From Pteria penguin (taxonomy: Eukaryota; Mollusca; Bivalvia; Pterioida; Pteriidae), in NCBI GenBank assembly GCA_035048485.1, contig CM068592.1, positions 42,615,133 through 42,679,132 of the forward strand: a stretch of DNA of 64,000 nucleotides. The letters run 5' to 3'. The notes under the pieces were generated by a model that saw nothing but the letters and a program-made list of their open reading frames with translations, was not told the DNA's origin and ran no database searches. The translations under genes were made by a program, and so were the position numbers. Below are positions 57,291 to 64,000 of the stretch, piece by piece; the first letter of the stretch is position 1; every line of letters begins with the position of its first letter.

Positions 57291-58439
57291 TACCGATGTC
57301 AAGCTGCTCCGTCTGGAAACTGAGTTATGGCATTCATTACAGTTTTATTGATAAGAATTAAAGAGATTCTAATGTTAAATCGCAATATCTGAAAACAACA
57401 TCTTACATAAAAGGTCTCGTGGGAATGAGTTCCATGTTAAACGTTCATTTACTTTCTGATCACACAAATCTAACAAAATGGAGGAAATTCAGAAAATTAT
57501 TGTTGACTTGTTCATTGCCTTCTAAACAACTACACTGGATTCTAGAATAGGTTGACATTTTGGAGGAGTTAGCATTAAGCATGAAATAAAACACCTCGAG
57601 GTTATATTTAAAAGTTATATCTAATTCAAACTCCATTCCAATAAATACAAAAGTAGAAATTAAAGACTTAAATTGTAAAGCATTTTATTCGGGTTTGTAA
57701 ATCAATCATCTTGCTTCGTAGGGAACTTCGTGCAAACAAGAACTTCTAGAAGCACATTTCTCAGTGGGTAAAAGTGCAGGCCATCCTCTCAGCAAATTGT
57801 TAAGGCAGATTTAGAAATAAAAGTGGAATCTATTTTACATGCATATAGCATGCATATTATGACATTAGTGATGCGGATGTTAGGACAACTTTGGCAGATA
57901 AAACAAGCAGGCTCACTGCTTCGGGGGTCAATTGCATACATGATAATATCCGCACTATATGTATCTGTGTGAAATAATCTTGAACAAATAGAGAAAACAT
58001 GGTGTTAGTGTTTTACCATATACTGACATGATAATGTAATTAAGTGTGCATGTATTTTCATATGTTTAGAGTATTAGATTATTGAATTCACGTTTGATTG
58101 ACTTAGTACATTAGAAAATAGACTATTTCCGACTTTTCGATTACATTTTGAAATTCTTAAAGATTCCCCTTAACTCATCACAGACAAACAATGACGTTTC
58201 AATGAAGTTATTAATTTGATTATAATCAATTAAAATCGACGTGTAAATTTGTGTATTAATTTTTTAGTAGACAACACTTCCCCCTTGGGTTTGTTCTTTT
58301 GTACTTTTATTGTATAAAGTAAAAAGTTGTGTGTGGGAGTGGAGGGGGGGGGGGGCAAGTGAAATTTTGAAATTTTATCTTTAAAAACCCCGAAAATTAG
58401 AAATAATCTTAGTACAAGAATAGCATTTCAGAATTCGTT
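57291..58439. other. Unassigned AT-rich stretch
   Basis: A poly-G run lies at about 58343-58354. No gene recognised. It may be intron of the gene ending at 61741. Confidence 0.4.
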
Positions 58440-58490
58440 AACCACTTATTATCTTGAAGGTCGTTACGTGTTAATGTTTGCCTGTGACAA

Positions 58491-59338
58491 GTGATAACAA
58501 TGGCCCGCAATACTTACGGATTAAAGTTAATTCAACTATGCATCCAGAGCGGTCTCCGTATTTTAAACGGTAGACATGTAGATAATATGGCTAATGATTT
58601 CACGTATTGTGGTGCTAATGGGTGTAGTGTAATTGATTATGTTTTGAGTACACTAGATATTTTTGCATATTTTCATAAGTTTACTGTAAGTAACTTCAAT
58701 ACTTATTCTGACCACGCGCCATTACACATCGAATTGAAAAGTGTTGCGAATATCTCTCTTGAGAAACGTTGTGAGTCATCTACGGTAAATATCGTTGATG
58801 AAAAATGTGTCAAATATCGTTGGAATGAAGATATGGCCAACGAGAGCAGAATGGTTTTAGAAAATAATATTGATGTACTATATCAATGTATAAATGATAA
58901 TGATCTTACGTCTTATCAAGGTATAGATAATTGTATTACATCATTCATAGACAAATTGTCCAGTCTGATGTCAGATTTTCATAAATTACCTACAAGCAAT
59001 ATCACTTGCAAAAACAATTATAATAACAATACATGTGTTAACGCAATGCATAATCAACCTTGGTTCGACCATGAATGTAAACGTTTGTATATCTTATACA
59101 GAAAAGCATTGAGCAATTTTAATAGACAAAAATCGTTAGAAAATCATGTGTATTTACAGCAATGTAAAAGACAGTACAAGTCATATGAAAAAAGGGTGAA
59201 AAGAAAATATTTGTTTCAGCAAGGCAATATATTAGAAGATATCAGGAAGTCAAATCCAAAATTGTTTTATTCAAAATTTGGCAAAAAGAAGTCGGGTCGG
59301 GTTAATGTGGAGTTTACTGAATTAACGATCATTTTAAA
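58491..59338 (+). pseudogene. LINE endonuclease C-terminal part and linker
   Basis: Residues 7-28 NTYGLKLIQLC..GLRILNGR, FTY at 37-39, SVIDYVLS at 46-53 and SDHAPLHI at 73-80 are the C-terminal signature of the exonuclease-endonuclease-phosphatase domain of LINEs (catalytic Asp and His in SDH). The N-terminal catalytic half is missing. The first Met is not a natural start; family text extends upstream in another frame. After residue 80 comes a Lys/Asn-rich linker (WFDHECKRLYILYRKAL), typical of the segment before RT. The frame breaks near 59317, after which NDHFKSLAASI continues in another frame. Confidence 0.85.
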
Positions 59339-59429
59339 TCATTAGCAGCAAGTATTAATATTGATCAAACTGACAATGATATTAATGTATCTGATGACGA
59401 TGTTGTTTTTACAGAACTTGAAGAAAAAT

Positions 59430-60489
59430 TACATTAACAGAAATAGAGTATGCTATTAAGAACTTAAAATGTGGTAAAAGCCATGGTCTTGATGGTATAA
59501 TTAATGAGTATTTTGTGCATTTTAAAGATATGTTATTACCACTGTTGCACACATTGTTCAATGCTATGTATGATACGGGATGTTTTCCGAATACTCTATG
59601 TACAGCATTAATTGTACCTGTTCATAAAAAAGGTAGTACATCAGACCCCGGTAATTACAGAGGAATTAGTCTTATTAGTTGTATGACCAAATTATTTACA
59701 TCTGTATTAAATAAACGTCTTATTACCTGGTCAGAGAGTAACAATATTTTATCAGATGCTCAATTTGGTTTTCGATCACATCACTGTACAACTGACGCAA
59801 TATTTGCACTTCAAACTCTTGTTAACAAATATCTTTTAAGCAGAAAAAGGTTATATTGCTGCTTTGTAGATTTTAAAAGAGCATTTGATACTGTTGATCG
59901 TGTGAAAATGTGGAGCAAAATTTTTGCCCTAGGACTCAGAGGTAAAGCGCTTAGAATCTTACGTTCACTGTACAGTAATATAAAATCTGCTGTTATTTTA
60001 GATGGTAATATTTCCGACTTTTTTGTTAACAATTTAGGCGTTTTACAAGGGGAGATAATATCACCTCTTTTATTTTCTCTGTACATCAATGATTGTGAAA
60101 CTGATTTTTTACTACAGGGCAACGCACCTGTCGAATTGCAAGAGTTATCGCTCTTTTTATTAATGTACGCCGATGATATGGTTATTTTGGCAGAATCGGC
60201 TACAAGTTTACAATCTCTTCTAAACTCTTTGGAATTGTATACAAGTAAATGGGCTTTGACTGTAAATGTTGATAAAACTAAAATAATTGTTTTCAGAAAT
60301 GGGGGTACACTTAAAGACAATGATATTTGGCATTATGATGGTAAACAAATTGAAATGGTTGATAAGTTCTGTTATTTGGGAATCTTACTAAATTATAATG
60401 GAAAGTTCAATGTTGCCCAAAAACAATTGGCATTACAATGTAAGAAAGCGCTTTTTTCATTTAAAAGAAAATGTAATAATTATGTTTAA
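59430..60489 (+). pseudogene. LINE reverse transcriptase
   Basis: Starts in text EIEYAIKNLKCGKSHGLDGI ahead of the first Met (59515). From that Met: PVHKKG at 35-40, NYRGISLISCMTKL at 47-60, AQFGFR at 82-87, FVDFKRAFDTVDR at 117-129 (motif A), GVLQGEIISPLLFSLYIND at 175-193 (motif B), MYADDMVILAES at 217-228 (catalytic YADD), VNVDKTKI at 249-256 and FCYLGILLN near 286-294. About 350 codons remain open, which is good for a decayed copy. It stops at 60489, after which family text continues in another frame. Confidence 0.93.
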
Positions 60490-61350
60490 ATTTTGTAACA
60501 CTTTTATCTTTATTCGATACCTACATTGGCAGTATTTCATACTATAGTTGTGAAGTTTGGGGTTTCCATTCTGCACCAGATATTGAAAAAGTGCATATGG
60601 ACTTTTGTAAAACTAGGAGTAAAGCGTTCAACTCCTAATGCAGCTGTTTATTGTGAATTGGGCAGATTTCCATTAGAATGTATGAGAAAATTACGTATTT
60701 TGAAATATTGGATGAAACTTATATCGTGTAATAATTGTATTTTAAAATCGTGTTATCATTTTATGTATAATGAACAGTTACAAAAGCCTAACTGTAACAA
60801 TTGGGCAGCAATGGTCAGGAATTTATTGTCAACTTTGGGTTTGTTAATCTATGGGATAACCAATACTGTGAAAAACCAAAATACGTTTTAGCAGTTGCTA
60901 AGCAACGGTTATTTGATATATATATATAAACAAAATATTTTAGCAGATGTTAACAGTTCTACAAAGTGTACGATTTATAAGCATATTGTGGATAATTTTA
61001 CATTACAAACTTATTTGTTGAAACCTTTTCCGACTCAGTTAAAAAAACTCATATGTAAATTAAGACTATCTTCCCATTGTTTAAATATAGAAACGGGAAG
61101 ATATAAGAAAATTCCCATCGAAAATCGTAAATGTCCTCTGTGTAAAATCGATTTAGAGGACGAATTTCACTTTATTTTGGTATGTCCCTATTATCATGAT
61201 ATAAGAGTAAAATTTTTGAAAAAATATTATTACGCAAGACCTTCAGTCTATAAATTGATACAGATATTTGCCAGTCAAAATGTAAAAGAACTTTGTAACC
61301 TTGGCAAATATATAAAAAATGCTTTTGTTATTAGAAAACTTCATATATAA
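60490..61350 (+). pseudogene. LINE C-terminal region with Cys/His knuckle
   Basis: Blocks in shifted frames: LSLFDTYIGSISYYSCEVWG, TPNAAVYCELGRFPLECMRK with LRILKYWMKL, then an open segment from 60895 with KLRLSSHCLNIETGRY and ENRKCPLCKIDLEDEFHFIL. Cys80, Cys83, His92 and Cys97 of that last open frame form a C-x2-C-x8-H-x4-C knuckle-like motif common at LINE ORF2 ends. Three frameshifts separate the blocks. Confidence 0.85.
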
Positions 61351-61487
61351 TTATATCTATATTGTGTCAATTACATTGTATTTATATAACATTGTACCAT
61401 TGTATCTCTTTCGCTACTGACAATTATGTATGTAATATTGAATGTTTTACTTTATATGCATGTCAATAAGCTGTATTGCTTAAGACT

Positions 61488-61493
61488 AATAAA
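61488..61493 (+). promoter_or_regulatory. LINE polyadenylation signal
   Basis: AATAAA just before the CTAAACTAAACT tail. Confidence 0.6.
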
Positions 61494-61509
61494 CTAAACT
61501 AAACTCTAG

Positions 61510-61741
61510 GGTTGCTACACGTGACCATGCCGTGATATCTACTCAAACTGTTAAAGGACAAGAGTATATACTTTCAGCGGACAGTACCTTAACGAAAGAA
61601 GAAGAAGCATTTTGTAATGATTTAAATTATGAGAAGAACGTAACTAAAGGTTGGTCCGAGTACTACGAGAAATGGTGCCCGAACCAAGCCAGGGACCATA
61701 TCGAGTGTATCAGAAAAGAGTGTACTAACCTACTGAGTTAG
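61510..61741 (+). CDS. Candidate terminal coding exon of an unidentified host gene
   Basis: After the acceptor-like CTCTAG at 61509, 77 codons run to TAG at 61739-61741: VATRDHAVISTQTVKGQEYI first, LTKEEEAFCNDLNYEKNVTK in the middle, GWSEYYEKWCPNQ and IECIRKECTNLLS at the end. Composition is less AT-rich and codon use is more even than in nearby DNA. Four Cys residues suggest an extracellular or disulfide-bonded domain, and NVTK is a possible glycosylation site. An AATAAA 168 bp downstream supports a 3' end. I do not recognise the family. The LINE lies immediately upstream, so the intron before this exon would contain it. Confidence 0.42.
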
Positions 61742-61908
61742 TACATGGGAAGCAAATTGATCTTCTTTTACTTTGACACATCCCCCTGCATTTTGAACAG
61801 AAGCTCATGGCGATTATTAAGTTATCAAATCACCATAGATTAATTAATGATTGAACTGATACCATTGTGAGAAATTTCTTCTATTTTACGTTCGCTTCGA
61901 CAGTTCAA

Positions 61909-61914
61909 AATAAA
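61909..61914 (+). promoter_or_regulatory. Candidate polyadenylation signal
   Basis: AATAAA 168 bp after the stop codon of the candidate terminal exon, implying a short 3' UTR. Confidence 0.4.
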
Positions 61915-62062
61915 TATCCTCTCTATACTGCACAAGGCTACAATGTATATATTTTTGTGCACCCGAGTTTATACATTTTCTCCGTTTCTTAAACTAGATA
62001 TATTAATCATTGACATTATGGTATTCGGTAGCGGATATGTTAATTTCTTTGCACTGAAGCAC
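61915..62062. other. Unassigned spacer
   Basis: Nothing recognised. Confidence 0.4.
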
Positions 62063-62238
62063 CATTGGCGGATTTAGAGGGGGGAGGGGGAGTGCGGGGG
62101 TTGCAACCCCCCCCCCTTCCTCCTATGGTCGGAAAATTTTACCAAAAAGGTAATTTTCGGCCATTTTAGGACTGCAATCCCCCTTTCTAAACCAAATAGT
62201 GCAAAACATTAGTCATGGGAGACTGCAACCCCCTTTCA

Positions 62239-62270
<32 letters not shown>

Positions 62271-62315
62271 AAAAAAAAAACAAAAACAAAACAAAAACAA
62301 AAACAAAAACCCCCC
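62063..62315 (+). repeat. Dispersed GGCGGATTTAGAGGGG repeat and (CAAAA)n
   Basis: TTGGCGGATTTAGAGGGG, GTTGCAACCCCC, ACCAAAAAGGTAATTTTCGG and GACTGCAATCCCCC parallel 4740-4875. It is followed by CAAAA/CAAAAA repeats. Confidence 0.75.
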
Positions 62316-62835
62316 AGATCTTTCACTTGGTGACCATCCAGTCATTTATTGTCCATAATTTTCTATTGTAAAAGATGTGAACTCTGTACTAATAACTGTT
62401 CATTGCCTCGTGATTTAATCCAAGTTTCAAGGTATAAATAAAAACTACATTGTAAACGTTTTAATCTATGGGGCACCCACGTTTTGGGTCTTTCGACTGC
62501 TAAGACCAGGCTTCTACTTGAGCGGCTTTGTAAAACGTATGCCCCGGTTTGGGCTTATTTCATAGCAGGAACAAAGATTTCCTAATTTACGTTTTAAGTA
62601 TAAGTTTCATGGACCATATCTTCTATAAATAACACCAGTAGTGACTTTGCATTTTGACATATTTGACATCAGATCTATAGACACCCTTCCCTCATTATAA
62701 GACTTTAAACTACCTCTGTTTGAAAGAACTTGACCTGTAAAATATGTGAAATGTGATCAACGTCTGGTCAGCAGTTAATGATGTATGATAATATATGAAA
62801 ATCACATCGAAACCAGTAACTTCAGTCTTTTAATT
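62316..62835. other. Unassigned stretch
   Basis: Nothing recognised. Confidence 0.4.
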
Positions 62836-63170
62836 CAGTTGTAACCTTGACTTTTGACCCCAAAATCAATAGGGTTCTTCCTCTCTTGATAAGTAAGCAA
62901 ATATCCAAATTTGGTTTGGATATAATGAAAGGTACTTAGGTTATCGTCCGGAGACCAGTAATTACAGTGTATTTTCGTCAGCTGAAACCTTGAACTTTGA
63001 CCCCAAAATCAATAGCGTTCTTCCTCTCTTGATAAGTAAGCATATATCCAAATTTGACTTGAATATGAAAGGTACTCGAGTTATCATCCGGAAACCAAAT
63101 GTGTGAAGGAAGGACAGAAGGACGGACAAGGCAAACACTTAATGCCCGTCATACCTGACAGGGCATAAAA
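62836..63170 (+). repeat. About 143-bp repeat, 2 copies
   Basis: TTTGACCCCAAAATCAATAG, TTCTTCCTCTCTTGATAAGT, AAATATCCAAATTTGG-like and GAAAGGTACT..GTTATC.TCCGGA occur twice, at about 62855 and 62998. This is another dispersed repeat of the TTGACC type. Confidence 0.85.
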
Positions 63171-63267
63171 AGGTCCCATGGCCTTATCGGTTATCTAAGT
63201 ATAACTATATGAATTTTGTTTCATTTTCATTGAGGGACCACATGTTTACAATTGTGCATATTATATA

Positions 63268-63535
63268 TAGCCATGCAGATATCCACGTGTCCTGTGCAGT
63301 GCGACTACTTTGCAACCGACACACCTGAGGAAGCGAGGAATCGTTGACGTGCCATTCTACACCGTGACACAAAGCCTCGGTTTATACCGTGACACGGGGC
63401 CTCGGTTTATACTGGCCTATCCTATGGACAGATAGGAAGGTGAGGACGATAACCCAGGGATCCGACCCGTGAAAATCCTGCCCAGTAACACTGGACTGAC
63501 TTGTCCCTCTCACGTGACAACACACTACGTCTCAA
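63268..63535 (-). mobile_element. tRNA-derived SINE, copy 7 (degenerate)
   Basis: Minus-strand body text (ACGTCAACGATTCCTCGC, CCGAGGCCCCGTGTCAC, GGTTGCAAAGTAGTC) parallels the other SINEs. About 25 bp (CCGTGACAC..GCCTCGGTTTAT) is duplicated inside. The head is barely readable (GTCGGATCCCTGGG). Confidence 0.6.
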
Positions 63536-64000
63536 GAATAACCATGGAAACAAGTAATGCCTTCTTAATATTTATTTGAGTATATGCCTTGAAAATATGC
63601 ATAAAGAAACTTAACAATATTTATTATAAGTAACTGTAAAACATGCGGAACACCTCTTCCTTCTACTAACATATGCATACAGAAGGTAAATTCAATATTT
63701 ACTTTTACTGAAGTATTTCATTTTATTAAAACACAAAAAAGAACAAATTATTACTGTCGCCTGATATAATGAAAAAGATTTTACATAGTTTAGAGCAATA
63801 TTTCATCTGGGTAAAAAAATTTACTAAAAATTAAGTTAGACTAGTGGTACCATTCAACAAATTAGTGATCGAGATTTTACATATACGGATTGGAAGTTTG
63901 ATAGATTTCATTTAAAATCAAGGTTAATTTAAATAGATAATCGTTTGAAATTAAAATATATAAATAGCTTGATTTCATGATAGCATGTATGGTATGCGGA
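63536..64000. other. Unassigned AT-rich end of window
   Basis: Nothing recognised. Confidence 0.4.

Larger units (their letters stand above)
58440..61505 (+). mobile_element. LINE (non-LTR retrotransposon), 5' truncated and decayed
   Basis: Endonuclease C-terminal part, reverse transcriptase and a C-terminal Cys/His region occur in order on the plus strand over about 3 kb, broken by several frameshifts (near 58485, 59317, 59433, 60485, 60640, 60850). The 3' end has AATAAA at 61488-61493 and an ACTAAACTAAACT tail. Architecture (apurinic-type endonuclease, RT, no visible RNase H) fits the CR1/Jockey/I assemblage; the clade cannot be fixed by eye. The exact 5' end and target duplication were not found. 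Confidence 0.9.

Overview
The window looks like intergenic or intronic DNA from an invertebrate animal, most likely a mollusc and probably a bivalve. That placement is inference. It rests on the AT-rich base composition, spliced-gene signals, tRNA-derived SINEs, Penelope-like retroelements (PLEs), a pogo/Tigger DNA transposon, an endonuclease-type LINE, and dispersed repeats rich in GACCTTGACCTT-like text that I recall from bivalve genomes. Nothing looks bacterial: there are no operons and no long host reading frames. No complete host gene is visible. Only three candidate host exons stand out: a signal-peptide exon at 129-233 (-), a terminal exon at 61510-61741 (+) with a downstream AATAAA, and a weak internal exon at 23791-23902 (-).

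Layout. 0.37-3.57 kb is a giant 24-bp minisatellite, open in several frames on both strands. 3.9-11.5 kb holds two MITE-like elements, two SINEs, simple repeats and the first PLE pieces. 11.5-13.5 kb is AT-rich with nothing recognised. 13.5-16.6 kb is a patchwork of PLE fragments. 17-24 kb holds unique stretches, 40-bp and 96-bp tandem repeats, long (AT)n tracts around a perfect 27-bp inverted repeat, and SINEs. 24.5-34 kb mixes SINEs, a dispersed module and eroded PLE copies with a 39-bp array. 34.1-39.8 kb is the most structured part: a 73-bp array amplified from a PLE tail, a 17-bp array, then one PLE inserted inside another PLE in the opposite orientation with a 5-bp target duplication. 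40-55 kb is dominated by satellite-like arrays (31/62/124 bp, about 140 bp, GATA, 31/53 bp, 49-55 bp and 63 bp). 55.6-56.5 kb is an internally deleted pogo/Tigger element. 58.4-61.5 kb is a decayed LINE. The rest is dispersed repeats.

Two PLE families are present. PLE-1 has RT text ending at a stop codon with no C-terminal endonuclease, and the inner copy carries a GIY-YIG-like remnant upstream of the RT. That is the permuted order known from Naiad/Chlamys-type PLEs. Its 3' region carries a conserved hairpin over the stop codon, a 24-nt core present about ten times in the window, and a tail that has been amplified in tandem. PLE-2 is a second, more eroded family with canonical FRYIDD and PxYGV-type text. 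A separate dispersed module (ATCAGGTG...GGAGTAAGCAT...) appears to have seeded at least three different tandem arrays. Most open frames in the window are by-products of tandem repeats or decayed transposons and are not annotated as genes.
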